From contig JAVBXK010000011.1 in the NCBI GenBank assembly GCA_030824555.1, positions 1 to 64,000 on the forward strand: a DNA stretch of 64,000 nt, read 5' to 3'. Positions 36,776 through 45,893 of the stretch are shown piece after piece; position 1 is the first letter of the stretch, and each line of letters opens with the position of its first letter. A program made the translations under genes and the position numbers. The stretch is from a bacterium (GTDB lineage: Bacteria; Pseudomonadota; Gammaproteobacteria; Burkholderiales; Burkholderiaceae_C). Under the pieces are notes generated by a model. That model did no database searches and was not told the DNA's origin. It saw only the letters and a list, made by a program, of their open reading frames with translations.

Positions 36776-38429
36776 ATTGCCGCTTGACCTGGCAGCATCT
36801 GCTGGGTGTGAGCTGCTGATGCTGGTGGACCCAGGGACCTTGCGGGTGCTGATGGCCAGCGCGTCCACTGCTGCCACGTTGGGCTACCCCACCACACAGT
36901 TGACGGGCATGTCCATCACCCAGATCGAAACGGGTTTGCAAGGTGTTTTCTATTGGGAAGAGGTGGCAGCAGGCCATGCCGGCGAGGTTCGCCAGCAAGA
37001 TGACCTGTACCGCTGCGCAGACGGCCGGTTGCTTGCCGTGACCAAAAGCATCGAGCGGCTCGACACCGGTCATGGCTTTTGCCTGCTGATCCGGGCCACC
37101 ACTGGCAACGGGCTGCAGGCTGCACAGGATGTGCTGGCGCAAACGTTGTCGCGGTTGAGGGCCACGCTGGAGTCCACCGGCAACGGCATCCTGGTGGTGG
37201 ACTGGCAGGGTGGCATTTGCAGCATGAACCGGCGTTTCAGCCAGATCTGGGGGCTGAGCGAGGCCTTGCTGCAAGGCCAGAACGACGACGCCATCGTGGC
37301 ATTCCTGGTGGCTTCTGTGCGCGAGCCCGATACCCTGCGAAGCCGCATTCAGGTGGTGGCAGACCCCACCACCACGGAAGACACCTTGCACCATCTGGAT
37401 GGTCGGGTATTGGAGTTCACATCCCGCCCACAGTACCTGGGCGAAGCGATCACTGGGCGCGTGTTCAGCGTGCAAGACGTGACGCAGCGCACATTGGATG
37501 CGCAAGCGCTGCGCGAGTCGCGCGACCAGTTGGAGCTGCGGGTCAAAGCGCGTACCGCAGACTTGCAGGCACTCAATGCCACCCTTCAGACTGAAAAAGA
37601 ACGGTTGGCCGAGCTGGTTCGACAGCTGGAATCTGCTCAGGCCCAACTCATGCAGTCCGAGCGCATGGCCTCCATCGGGCAACTGGCCGCCGGTGTGGCG
37701 CACGAAATCAACAATCCGGTGGGGTTCGTGAACTCCAACCTGGGCTCATTGAAGCAATATGTGGAGCGGTTGCTGTCCTTGCTGGACGTGTACGAGGCTG
37801 CAGAAGCCGAGCTGCTGCCTGCCGCGCGCGCGCGCATGGAGCAGGCCCGCGCAGGTGCCGATCTGGCGTATTTACGGACTGACATCACCGATCTGCTGGC
37901 CGAGTCAGCCGATGGTTTGCAGCGTGTCACCCGCATCGTGCAGGACCTGAAGAATTTTTCACACCCCGACTCCACCGAACGTCAGCTGGCTGACCTGGAG
38001 CAGGGGTTGGAGAGCACCCTGCGAGTGGTGTGGAACGAGCTGAAATACAAATGCCAGGTGACCAAAAATTTTGCCGGACTGCCACAGATCATGTGCCACC
38101 CGTTCCAGTTGAACCAGGTGTTCATGAACCTCCTGGTCAACGCATCTCAGGCCATTGAAAAGCAGGGCAGCATCCACATTCGCACGGGTTTTGACGACAC
38201 GGAGGTGTGGGTGGCCATTGAGGACTCGGGCAAGGGCATACAGCCTGAGCACCTCAGCCGGTTGTTCGACCCCTTTTTCACCACCAAACCTGTGGGGCAG
38301 GGCACGGGTTTGGGGCTTTCGCTGGCCTACGGGATCGTTCAGAAACACGGGGGCCGCATCGACGTGCAAAGCACCCCTGGGCAAGGCAGCACCTTCACGG
38401 TGTGGCTGCCGCGTGAGCACCAACCCTGA
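36765..38429 (+). CDS. PAS-domain sensor histidine kinase
   Basis: A 554-residue cytoplasmic two-component kinase with no membrane helix. Two PAS-like domains are visible, at about 5-115 (LLMLVDPGTLRVLMAS) and 130-245 (GILVVDWQGGICSMNRRFSQ). A coiled coil spans 245-300. The dimerisation domain carries His313 in GQLAAGVAHEINNPVGF. The ATPase has the N box near NLLVNASQAIE, and the G boxes EDSGKGIQPEH and GQGTGLGLSLAYG. Translation is probably coupled to the HD-GYP gene by a 4-bp overlap. Its likely partners are the response regulators encoded on the opposite strand just downstream. Confidence 0.9.
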   Translation: MKNSLPLDLAASAGCELLMLVDPGTLRVLMASASTAATLGYPTTQLTGMSITQIETGLQGVFYWEEVAAGHAGEVRQQDDLYRCADGRLLAVTKSIERLDTGHGFCLLIRATTGNGLQAAQDVLAQTLSRLRATLESTGNGILVVDWQGGICSMNRRFSQIWGLSEALLQGQNDDAIVAFLVASVREPDTLRSRIQVVADPTTTEDTLHHLDGRVLEFTSRPQYLGEAITGRVFSVQDVTQRTLDAQALRESRDQLELRVKARTADLQALNATLQTEKERLAELVRQLESAQAQLMQSERMASIGQLAAGVAHEINNPVGFVNSNLGSLKQYVERLLSLLDVYEAAEAELLPAARARMEQARAGADLAYLRTDITDLLAESADGLQRVTRIVQDLKNFSHPDSTERQLADLEQGLESTLRVVWNELKYKCQVTKNFAGLPQIMCHPFQLNQVFMNLLVNASQAIEKQGSIHIRTGFDDTEVWVAIEDSGKGIQPEHLSRLFDPFFTTKPVGQGTGLGLSLAYGIVQKHGGRIDVQSTPGQGSTFTVWLPREHQP

Positions 38430-38479
38430 TGGTGGGGGGCGGTGCTGCCCTGGCAATCTCCAGGATCAACGGCACCGTT

Positions 38480-39967
38480 TCAAACCGTAACTTGCGTGCA
38501 GGGCAATTCCACGCGGAAGGTGGCACCCTTGCCGGGCTGACTGTTCACGGAGACGCGGCCGCTGTGTTGCTGCACCACGTCCCACACCACCGACAAACCC
38601 AAACCCACGCCTTGGCCCACGGGTCTTGTGGTGAAAAAGGGATCGAATACGCGATGTTTGACGTCTTCAGTCATGCCCGTGCCCGAGTCTGTCACCTCTA
38701 TCCATGCCCATACTTTGCCTGCTGCAGAAAACTGGCCGCTGCGCACGTGTATGGTGCCCGTTCCCTCAATGGCCTGTGCAGCATTGCGCAGCAGGTTCAT
38801 CAGCACCTGCCTGACTTGATCGACCGAGCACAGCACCATGGGTACGTCGCCCAGTGCCAGTGTCAAGGCAATGCGAGGGGGGCGTTGATCCTGCGTGGCT
38901 TGCAGGGCACGGCTGACCAGGTCGTTCCATGCAACGGGCTGCCAGGACTTGGTGTCCAATTGATTATGGGCCAGCAGGTTGGCCACGATGTTCTTCACCC
39001 GTTGCAGACCCGCCGCTGATTCGGCTATCAGAGCGGGCACGTCTTCCTTCAGGTAGTTCAGATTTACTGTGGAGTTCGCATTGCTTGGGCGGACGGCACT
39101 CCCATGGGCGTCAATCAGTTCGAACATCTGGGTGGTGTAGGTGTTCAACGTGTTCAGATTGGACGTCACGAACCCGATGGGGTTGTTGATTTCATGGGCC
39201 ACGCCAGCGGCCAGTTGGCCCACAGCAGCCATCTTTTCTGCCTGCAGCAGACGGGCCTGGGTTTGCTTCAGCTCGGCCATCGATGCCACCAGCGCAGCCT
39301 GCTCAGCCGTCAGGCGCAGGTTGGCATGGGTCAGCGCCTCGGTGCGCTCTGCCACGCGGGCTTCCAGTTCGCGGTTGATATCGGACAGTTTGGTCTGGGC
39401 TGCTTGCAACTGTTCGTTCAGGGTGTGGAGCGCGCGGTTGCGCTGTGTCACCACACTGAACAGGTCGATCAACGCGGTGGTGTAGACGGCAGTCGGCGCA
39501 CTGGCATCGGTGCGTGCGGCTTCTGTCGCCCAGGCAGCCTGAGCCGTGTCGCCTCCCTGCATGGCTTTGATCTGGCGGGCCATGGCCTGGTCTTCTCCCA
39601 GGATGTGGAAGGTGAGCCAACTGGTCAGAAAGCGCAGCAACTCATTGCCCGTCAGTTGCCCCGCCTGGGTGGCCTGGCGCCGCATGGTGACCACAGCGTG
39701 GCCGAACGCTTCGTGCGTGTGCCCGTGTTTGTCGATGTACTCGGGTGCCAGTCCGGTGTCGCGCATCAGGGCTTCTTCGTCCTGAAAGTGCACGGTGGCG
39801 TAGTGGGTGAGCTGGTCGAGCAGGTGCTCAGCCTGTTTCACCCCTGCATCGCCAGTGGCTGACAGCAGCGGTGCCACCGCATTCACCAGGTCGACCAGGG
39901 CTTTGTGCTGCTTGTCAACACCGTCCAGGCCCGTTTCGAAATGGTGGCTCCAGGTCATGAAACTCAC
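38480..39967 (-). CDS. Hemerythrin-domain sensor histidine kinase
   Basis: A 495-residue fusion of a bacteriohemerythrin sensor to a histidine kinase. Residues 1-130 hold all seven di-iron ligands of canonical hemerythrin: His21, His60, Glu64, His81, His85, His121 and Asp126, in HFQDE, HGHTH and HILGED contexts. A coiled coil leads to the kinase, with His258 in GQLAAGVAHEINNPIGF and the ATPase motifs LLRNAAQAIEG, VTDSGTGM and GQGVGLGLSVVWD. The di-iron site should bind oxygen or report redox state or NO. GTG 39967 overlaps the response-regulator stop by 4 bp; an ATG at 39958 is the alternative start. Confidence 0.93.
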   Translation of the reverse strand: MSFMTWSHHFETGLDGVDKQHKALVDLVNAVAPLLSATGDAGVKQAEHLLDQLTHYATVHFQDEEALMRDTGLAPEYIDKHGHTHEAFGHAVVTMRRQATQAGQLTGNELLRFLTSWLTFHILGEDQAMARQIKAMQGGDTAQAAWATEAARTDASAPTAVYTTALIDLFSVVTQRNRALHTLNEQLQAAQTKLSDINRELEARVAERTEALTHANLRLTAEQAALVASMAELKQTQARLLQAEKMAAVGQLAAGVAHEINNPIGFVTSNLNTLNTYTTQMFELIDAHGSAVRPSNANSTVNLNYLKEDVPALIAESAAGLQRVKNIVANLLAHNQLDTKSWQPVAWNDLVSRALQATQDQRPPRIALTLALGDVPMVLCSVDQVRQVLMNLLRNAAQAIEGTGTIHVRSGQFSAAGKVWAWIEVTDSGTGMTEDVKHRVFDPFFTTRPVGQGVGLGLSVVWDVVQQHSGRVSVNSQPGKGATFRVELPCTQVTV

Positions 39968-40551
39968 GTTGGCGGCTCCTTGTAGGCGTCAGGATCGAGC
40001 AGCAGCACCGATCCATCAGCATCCCACTCCACATGGGTGATGCCTGGTTCGTCAAATTCCAGCCGTTTCATCTCGGCCTCCTGCGGGCTGAGGGTACCCG
40101 AAGCCAGTCGAACCTGGTCGGCCAGGCGCTCGTTTTCCAGCGCCAGATTGCGCAGCGCCAGCGCCTGTGCAATGGCACTGACCAATTCGTAGTCATTCCA
40201 TGGCTTGGCAATGAAACGCTGAATGCCCGCCTCATTGATGGCACGTATCAGGCCGTTCAGGTCTGCATAGCCTGACAGGATGAGTCGCGCTGCGTGCGGC
40301 TGGATGTCGCGAAACGCTTTCAGGAATTCGTTGCCATCCATTTCCGGCATGCGGTAGTCGGACAACACCAGGTCGTAAGAGCGTTGAAGTGCCATGCTCA
40401 AGGCAACCTTGGGTGAGTCGTACGCATCTATCAGCAACTTGAACCGATGCTCGCCAACTGCACAGGGCGTGAGCGACAACACGCGGCGCAGTGCTTTGAG
40501 CACGCTGGGTTCGTCGTCAACCAGAAGGATGCGGTGCTCGGTCTGTTGCAT
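39964..40551 (-). CDS. Single-domain response regulator
   Basis: A 195-residue receiver protein. The start MQQTEHRILLVDDEPSVLKA at 40551 gives a complete REC domain with the acidic pair in LVDDEPS, phospho-acceptor Asp65 in LVLSDYRMPEMDG and Lys116 in RFIAKPW. After about residue 125 a short helix (ALRNLALENERLADQVRLA) and a 50-residue acidic tail follow, with no recognisable output domain. The REC closely resembles that of the REC-HD-GYP protein next door. It may therefore be a phosphate sink, or act by protein contact. It overlaps the hemerythrin-kinase start (GTGA). Confidence 0.9.
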   Translation of the reverse strand: MQQTEHRILLVDDEPSVLKALRRVLSLTPCAVGEHRFKLLIDAYDSPKVALSMALQRSYDLVLSDYRMPEMDGNEFLKAFRDIQPHAARLILSGYADLNGLIRAINEAGIQRFIAKPWNDYELVSAIAQALALRNLALENERLADQVRLASGTLSPQEAEMKRLEFDEPGITHVEWDADGSVLLLDPDAYKEPPT

Positions 40552-40567
40552 GGTGTGGCCCTGTGTG

Positions 40568-41884
40568 TCAATTGGAAGGCGGGGTGCGCACCGGCAGCGC
40601 CAGCTCGGGTCCCCCAAGGGGTGACAAGGCCTGCAGGCGGGCAATGATGGTGAGCGTCAGCCGCTGCTCGGCTGCCAGCAACAGTGTGCCTTGCTCAGTC
40701 ACGTAGTCGCGCGTCAACACCATGCCAGGCTTGAGTTGGCTGACGGGGGTTTTGAGTTCGTTGGCGTGTTGCCATTCCTGTCTATCCCAGAGGTTCAGGA
40801 ACGCGGCGACCACGTTGGGGTCGTAGCGGTGTCCACTGGACTGCGCGATGAGGTTTTTTGTTTGCTCGGGCGACAGTGGCCGCTCGGACTGCATGCCTGA
40901 CACCAGACCGTCATAGTCGTTGGCCACAGCCAGCACGCGGGCTCCCAGGGGGATTTCAGTGCCAGCCAGTCCGTCTGGAAACCCACGGCCATCGAATTGC
41001 TCGTGGTGGGCACGCACCATATGTGCCACGTCCTTCAGCTCAGGCAGTGGCAGCAAGGCATGCTCGCCCACGCTGGCGTGACGCCGATATTCGGCCAGCG
41101 GATGTCCGTTCAGAACGGAAACGGGCTTGTTCAGCACAGCATCGGGCAGGCCGATTTTGCCGATGTCGTGCACCAGTGCGGCCAAAAAAATGTCGTGTTG
41201 CAGACGGGCATCCAATGCCATGTAGTGGGCCAGCTTTCGGGCATAGTCGGCCACCCGCCGCGCGTGCCCGGCCACGGCCCCACCGCGCAGCTCCAGCAGG
41301 CTGCTGAACACCTTGATGGTGGTCAGGAATTGTTGCTTCAACTGGTTGTTGGCGAGGTTCAGGAATTCGTTGACCTGCTCCAGCTCGTTGGTGCGAGCGT
41401 CCACGGTTTTTGCCAAGCCGTGGTTGAGTGTTTGCAGTTGTTCGTTCTGTTGCCGCGTAAGTGCCAGCAGGCGTTCGTTTTCCAGTTTGAGGTGCCGTTG
41501 GTCCAGCGCGTGGCGTATGGCCATCAGAAGCTCGTTGTCGTCCCACGGCTTGGCGATGTAGCGGTAAATTTCCCCTCGGTTGATCGCATCGACAGTGGAA
41601 GAAATGTCGGCATACCCGGTCAGCAGCAGGCGCATGGTGTCAGGCCAGCGCTGGCGCACCTGTTCCAGAAACTGGGCCCCGTCCATCACGGGCATGCGCA
41701 TGTCGGAGATCACCAGCGTCACGTGCTGGGCTTCCAGCAAGGCCAGTCCTTCAGCGCCGCTGTTGGCCGTCAGCACCTGGTAGCCAGTGGGCCGCAGCAG
41801 GCGTCGCAAGGCAGACAGGATGCTGGGCTCGTCATCGACGAGCAGCACGGTCACGGCATCTGGCTGTGTGTCAGTGGTGGTCAT
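40568..41884 (-). CDS. REC-HD-GYP response regulator (RpfG-like)
   Basis: A two-component output protein predicted to degrade cyclic di-GMP when phosphorylated. The start at 41884 (MTTTDTQPDAVTVLLVDDEP) gives 438 residues; an in-frame ATG at 41905 is possible. The receiver has phospho-acceptor Asp61 in LVISDMRMPVMDG and RYIAKPWDD. After a coiled coil, the HD-GYP domain has VHDIGKIGLPDAVLNKP and AHHEQFDGRGFPDGLAG, a GFP variant of GYP. ARVLAVANDYDGL has Asn where many family members have a metal-ligand Asp. The gene overlaps the end of the upstream kinase by 14 bp. Confidence 0.92.
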   Translation of the reverse strand: MTTTDTQPDAVTVLLVDDEPSILSALRRLLRPTGYQVLTANSGAEGLALLEAQHVTLVISDMRMPVMDGAQFLEQVRQRWPDTMRLLLTGYADISSTVDAINRGEIYRYIAKPWDDNELLMAIRHALDQRHLKLENERLLALTRQQNEQLQTLNHGLAKTVDARTNELEQVNEFLNLANNQLKQQFLTTIKVFSSLLELRGGAVAGHARRVADYARKLAHYMALDARLQHDIFLAALVHDIGKIGLPDAVLNKPVSVLNGHPLAEYRRHASVGEHALLPLPELKDVAHMVRAHHEQFDGRGFPDGLAGTEIPLGARVLAVANDYDGLVSGMQSERPLSPEQTKNLIAQSSGHRYDPNVVAAFLNLWDRQEWQHANELKTPVSQLKPGMVLTRDYVTEQGTLLLAAEQRLTLTIIARLQALSPLGGPELALPVRTPPSN

Positions 41885-44264
41885 GGTGGGAAGGGTTCTG
41901 AGCATTGGCAGGTGTCGTCACGGGTGGCACCGCTTGGGCAGGATGGTCGCAGCGGACGTTAAGTGGCAGGCACATGCGGAAGGTGCTGCCCTGGTCTGGG
42001 GTGGAGGTCACGTCAATGTGGCCACCGTGCTTTTCCATCACCCGCCAGGCAATGGCCAGCCCCAGGCCCGTACCCTGACCAGGGGGCTTGGTGGTGAAAA
42101 ACGGTTCGTAAATGCGCTTGATCTGGTCTGGCGTCATGCCGCAGCCGGTGTCTTCCACCTCGATCCACACATTGTCCGCGTCGCTGCCAGTGCGCACGGT
42201 GATGACGCCGTTGCTGGTGATGGCCTGGGCTGCGTTCACCAGGAGGTTCATGATGACTTGGTTGATCTGAGAGGCCACACAGTAAACCTGAGGCAGCGGC
42301 TGATAGTCGCGCCGCAGTTCTGCTTTGTATTTGATTTGGTTCCACGCGATGTTGATGGTGGATTCCAGGCCCTGTGTCAGGTCTGACCATTGCCAGTCGG
42401 CATCCCCGGAGCGTGAGAAGTTTTTCAGGTCCTGCACAATTTTGCGCACCCGCTCGATGCCGTCTTGCGACTCGGCAATCAGATCGGGCAACTCAGCCAC
42501 GCGGAAGGTGTGATCGACCTGTGTTTTGAGTACCTGCACGGCTTTGAACGCAGCCTGATGGGCCGGACCCAGTTCAGCTTCAGCCGTTTCGTAGCCTGCG
42601 GTCACCGCCACCAGGTCGTGCACGTACTGCGACAGCATGGACAGGTTGGAGCGGACGAACCCAATGGGGTTGTTGATTTCGTGGGCCACGCCTGCTGCCA
42701 GTTGTCCGATGGAGGCCATTTTCTCGGACTGGAGCAACTGCAGCTGCATATCGGCCAGCTTGGCATTGGCCTCTTCCAGTTCCGTCAACCGTTGCTGCAG
42801 TTGCTGGTTGGCGCGACGGCGTTGCACCATACGCCAGAGGTCGTTGCCCACCAACTGAAGGGTTTCGACGTCGCTGGGGGTGTAATCCGTTTGTTTGTTG
42901 CCAACGCCCAGCATGAGCCAGACCCGGTCACCTTCCACCACAGGCACGGAAATGAAGCGCGCCAGGTGCGCATGCCCATCGGGCAGGCCGTGCTTGGCGT
43001 GATGCTGTGGGTAGTCATTCACGATCACGGGTTGTCGGGTACGAAAACAGTCGGCCCATGCACCTGCCGCAGAAATGGGGTAGTGGCTGTCGTGGGCTGC
43101 GGTGCAGCCTTTCAATGCGCCTGCGGTCCAAGTCACCAGTTCCAGTGTTTCCTGGTCTTCGTTCACAAAGTGCAGGAATCCGATGGCGCTGTACGTCAGG
43201 CGCTCGGCCATTTCGAGACCTTCGGTGAGCAGCGTGCGCTCGTCCAGCCGGTTGGCCAGCTCGTTCAAAGTCAACAGGGCCTGTGTGCGCTCGGTTGACC
43301 GGACCTGGGCGGTCACGTCCAAGCTGATGCCCCCCAGGAATTGCTGTCCGGCATCTTGTACCGCGAACAGGCGGGTTTCCCAGTGTTGGTCGCCAAAGGT
43401 TTGTGGCACGGTCCGTGGCTGTCCACTGCTCAGAACTGCACGGTCGAGTTGGTTGACAGCCTCGGCAAAGTCGGGCGGGAACAGTTGTACGTTAGACAGG
43501 CCCACGAGCTCGCCGGGGTCTTTCCCCAATGTGTGTGCCAGAAAACGGTTGCCAAGCAAAAGGCGAAGCTGTTCGTCTTTCAAGAACACGGTACCCGGCA
43601 ATTGATCCACGAAATTTTGCAACAACGTCAGTGGCGGGCCGTGGTCAACTTTGGTCGCAGGTGGTGCTGGCATTGTGAGCTGGGGCGCAGCGGTGTCTGG
43701 CTGGTCCGACAGCTCTGAAAGCGGGGAGGGCATGCGTGACAACAATGCCGCCAGTCTATTGGCCCAGGGTAGCCAGATGTTGTGCTGGCGCACCCCCACC
43801 ACACCGGCTTTCAGGGCATGGAGGCACAGCACCCACCGGGCTTGTCCGTTGACCACCAAGGGAATCACTGCACTGGCGTCCGGCAGCCCGACGACGCTGC
43901 CGCCACTGGGCACCGGATCCTCCAACAGGGGACAAGGCAGCGTTGTATTCCACACGGGTCGGGCGCTCGCGATCGCTGCGGCGCAGGCCTGTGGAAGGCT
44001 GTATGGTGACGTGGGCTGTTGCGGTACGCCTAGGGTCAAAGGGGAGGGCAGGTGGCCACAGGCCAAGACCAACAAACTCGATTTTGCTGCGTCGACCTGA
44101 CCCACCCATGCAGTCTTGCAAATGCCAGCGTCCACCAGCTCGGCACACACGCGTTGCAGCCAGTCAGCGGTGGATGTGGCCTGCAGGATGGTGTCTGTGC
44201 ACTGGTCAAGCACGCTCCTGAGCTTAGCGCGTTGGGGCGGGCTGCGGGAGGGAGCTGGTTTCAT
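41871..44264 (-). CDS. GAF-PAS-GAF sensor histidine kinase
   Basis: A 797-residue cytoplasmic kinase starting at 44264 (MKPAPSRSPPQRAKLRSV); a start at 44315 would overlap the LON gene. An N-terminal GAF-like domain spans about 15-185 (GICKTAWVGQVDAAKSSLLV). A PAS domain at about 215-325 contains VDQLPGTVFLKDEQLRLLLG. A second GAF at about 335-490 contains YSAIGFLHFVNEDQETLELV. The kinase core has His528 in GQLAAGVAHEINNPIGF, with NLLVNAAQAI, EDTGCGMTPDQ and GQGTGLGLAIAW. It is the first gene of the leftward signalling arm and overlaps the REC-HD-GYP gene, its most likely substrate. Confidence 0.9.
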   Translation of the reverse strand: MKPAPSRSPPQRAKLRSVLDQCTDTILQATSTADWLQRVCAELVDAGICKTAWVGQVDAAKSSLLVLACGHLPSPLTLGVPQQPTSPYSLPQACAAAIASARPVWNTTLPCPLLEDPVPSGGSVVGLPDASAVIPLVVNGQARWVLCLHALKAGVVGVRQHNIWLPWANRLAALLSRMPSPLSELSDQPDTAAPQLTMPAPPATKVDHGPPLTLLQNFVDQLPGTVFLKDEQLRLLLGNRFLAHTLGKDPGELVGLSNVQLFPPDFAEAVNQLDRAVLSSGQPRTVPQTFGDQHWETRLFAVQDAGQQFLGGISLDVTAQVRSTERTQALLTLNELANRLDERTLLTEGLEMAERLTYSAIGFLHFVNEDQETLELVTWTAGALKGCTAAHDSHYPISAAGAWADCFRTRQPVIVNDYPQHHAKHGLPDGHAHLARFISVPVVEGDRVWLMLGVGNKQTDYTPSDVETLQLVGNDLWRMVQRRRANQQLQQRLTELEEANAKLADMQLQLLQSEKMASIGQLAAGVAHEINNPIGFVRSNLSMLSQYVHDLVAVTAGYETAEAELGPAHQAAFKAVQVLKTQVDHTFRVAELPDLIAESQDGIERVRKIVQDLKNFSRSGDADWQWSDLTQGLESTINIAWNQIKYKAELRRDYQPLPQVYCVASQINQVIMNLLVNAAQAITSNGVITVRTGSDADNVWIEVEDTGCGMTPDQIKRIYEPFFTTKPPGQGTGLGLAIAWRVMEKHGGHIDVTSTPDQGSTFRMCLPLNVRCDHPAQAVPPVTTPANAQNPSHHDHH

Positions 44265-44283
44265 GGCGCGCCAGGGTCTGGGT

Positions 44284-44961
44284 TCACCGGGCGGTGTCGA
44301 CCCGCAGCTTCTCAAGCAGATCGTTGACCAGTTCCAGCCTGATCAGTGGGTTGTCCAGCGACATCAGCCGTTGCTTCAATTCGTTGTCGACCGGTAGCAA
44401 CTCGCACCACCGGTTTGCCACCCACCCGGCGTCTTGCCACTGGTAGGGCTTTTGAACCGGCATCTGCTGGTCGTTGCTGGCCTGGGTACTCAGGGTGTGC
44501 AGCAGCCGTTGCAAGTTGGACACGGTGCCCGACAAGTCGTCGGTGACCTGGGCGGGCAGGTCGGCAGGCAGCATTTCCACGTCTGCCAGCCACAGGCCGT
44601 GCTTGAGCTTGTGGGTGTGCTTCACCTGAAACCGCTGCGACCCCCGGCACGCGATGTGCAGCAGACCTGGGTGGGGTTGTGCCAGTGTTTCGATGTGGGC
44701 CAGCACACCGACCGGGAAAAACGCTTCGCTGTCAGCATGGAGGGCTGATTCGCCTGGCTTGGCTCGAGGCGCGGCCATGACCTCCTGGCCGCGCGTCAGG
44801 CACACCACCCCAAACGGCGCACCGGCCTTGTGGCAGCGTTGCACCATGTCCAGGTAGCGCACCTCGAATATGCGCAACGGCAGCCAGCCGCCCGGGAACA
44901 GCACCGTTTGCAGCGGGAACAGTGGCAACCGTTCCAGCAGGAGGGGGGCAGAATCAGTCAA
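44284..44961 (-). CDS. LON substrate-binding-domain protein
   Basis: A 225-residue stand-alone N-terminal domain of Lon proteases, with no AAA or peptidase part. The diagnostic start is LERLPLFPLQTVLFPGGWLPLRIFEVRY, seen here in shorter pieces such as LPLFPLQTVLFPGG, followed by GVVCLTRG. A helical C-terminal bundle ends the protein. The only plausible start is TTG 44961, which lies at the edge of a dispersed repeat copy. Function is unknown in bacteria; substrate or adaptor binding is a guess from Lon. It precedes the signalling kinase by 20 bp and may be co-transcribed with it. Confidence 0.88.
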   Translation of the reverse strand: MTDSAPLLLERLPLFPLQTVLFPGGWLPLRIFEVRYLDMVQRCHKAGAPFGVVCLTRGQEVMAAPRAKPGESALHADSEAFFPVGVLAHIETLAQPHPGLLHIACRGSQRFQVKHTHKLKHGLWLADVEMLPADLPAQVTDDLSGTVSNLQRLLHTLSTQASNDQQMPVQKPYQWQDAGWVANRWCELLPVDNELKQRLMSLDNPLIRLELVNDLLEKLRVDTAR

Positions 44962-45020
44962 AATTCAAGCCAAAATGGCCCTCAACGCTTCAGGTGGAAT
45001 GAGTGAGTGCTATGTTTTCA
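44958..45020 (-). repeat. Dispersed 55-bp repeat, copy 7 (accD to LON gene)
   Basis: On the minus strand: AACATAGCACTCACTC, a spacer, GAAGCGTTGAGGGCCATTTT and GGCTTGAATTTTGA. It begins at the accD stop codon and ends at the TTG start of the LON gene, filling the whole gap. It is one of the clearest copies. Confidence 0.75.
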
Positions 45021-45893
45021 GGAAACGACAGCGTCTGCGCTCAGGCGCTGCAACATGGCCAGTGTGTTGGCAACGGTGGTGCGCAGTTCACGGCGGTCGC
45101 AAATGATGTCAATCGCGCCTTTGGTCTGCAGGAATTCGGTGCGCTGGAAACCTTCAGGCAGCTTCACGCGCACGGTGTTTTCAATGACACGTGGGCCGGC
45201 AAAGCCGATCAGGGCCTTGGGCTCGGCGATCACCACGTCACCCACAAACGCAAAGCCCGCACTCACGCCGCCCATGGTGGGGTCGGTCAGCACGCTGATG
45301 TAGGGCAGGCCTTTTTTGGCCAGACGGGTCAGGGATGCGTTGGTCTTGGCCATTTGCATCAGGCTCAGCAGGCCTTCCTGCATGCGTGCGCCACCGGTGG
45401 CGGTGAAGCACAGGAAAGGCACTTTTTGCTCGATGGCGGTTTCGACGCCACGCACAAAGCGCTCGCCCACCACGCTGCCCATGCTGCCGCCCATGAAGTC
45501 GAACTCGAAGCAGGCCACCACCAGATCGATGCCCATGACCGCACCGCCCATGACGATGAGCGCATCGGTCTCGCCCGTGCTTTCCATGGCCTCTTTCAGG
45601 CGCTCGGGGTATTTGCGGCTGTCTTTGAACTTGAGGGGGTCAACAGGCAGTACCTCTTGCCCAATTTCATATCGGCCTTCGCCATCCAGGAAAGCATTGA
45701 GGCGGGCTCTGGCACCGATTCTGTGGTGGTGGCTGCAATGGGGGCAGACGTTCTGGTTCTTCTCCAGATCGGTTTTGTACAACACCGCGTCACAACTGGG
45801 GCATTTGATCCACAGACCTTCGGGCACGCTGCGGCGCTCGGTCGGGTTTGTGGGGGTGATTTTGGGGGGCAGCAGCTTTTCGAGCCAGGACAT
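45018..45893 (-). CDS. accD: Acetyl-CoA carboxylase carboxyltransferase subunit beta
   Basis: Beta subunit of the carboxyltransferase that makes malonyl-CoA for fatty-acid synthesis. The 291-residue product begins [13 protein letters not shown] four-cysteine zinc ribbon is visible as [15 protein letters not shown] and [12 protein letters not shown]. The crotonase-fold core contains [21 protein letters not shown] and [15 protein letters not shown], and oxyanion-region glycines lie in [17 protein letters not shown]. It follows trpA after about 110 bp, an order (trpA-accD) conserved in many beta- and gammaproteobacteria. The stop codon is at the edge of a repeat copy. Confidence 0.97.
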   Translation of the reverse strand: MSWLEKLLPPKITPTNPTERRSVPEGLWIKCPSCDAVLYKTDLEKNQNVCPHCSHHHRIGARARLNAFLDGEGRYEIGQEVLPVDPLKFKDSRKYPERLKEAMESTGETDALIVMGGAVMGIDLVVACFEFDFMGGSMGSVVGERFVRGVETAIEQKVPFLCFTATGGARMQEGLLSLMQMAKTNASLTRLAKKGLPYISVLTDPTMGGVSAGFAFVGDVVIAEPKALIGFAGPRVIENTVRVKLPEGFQRTEFLQTKGAIDIICDRRELRTTVANTLAMLQRLSADAVVS

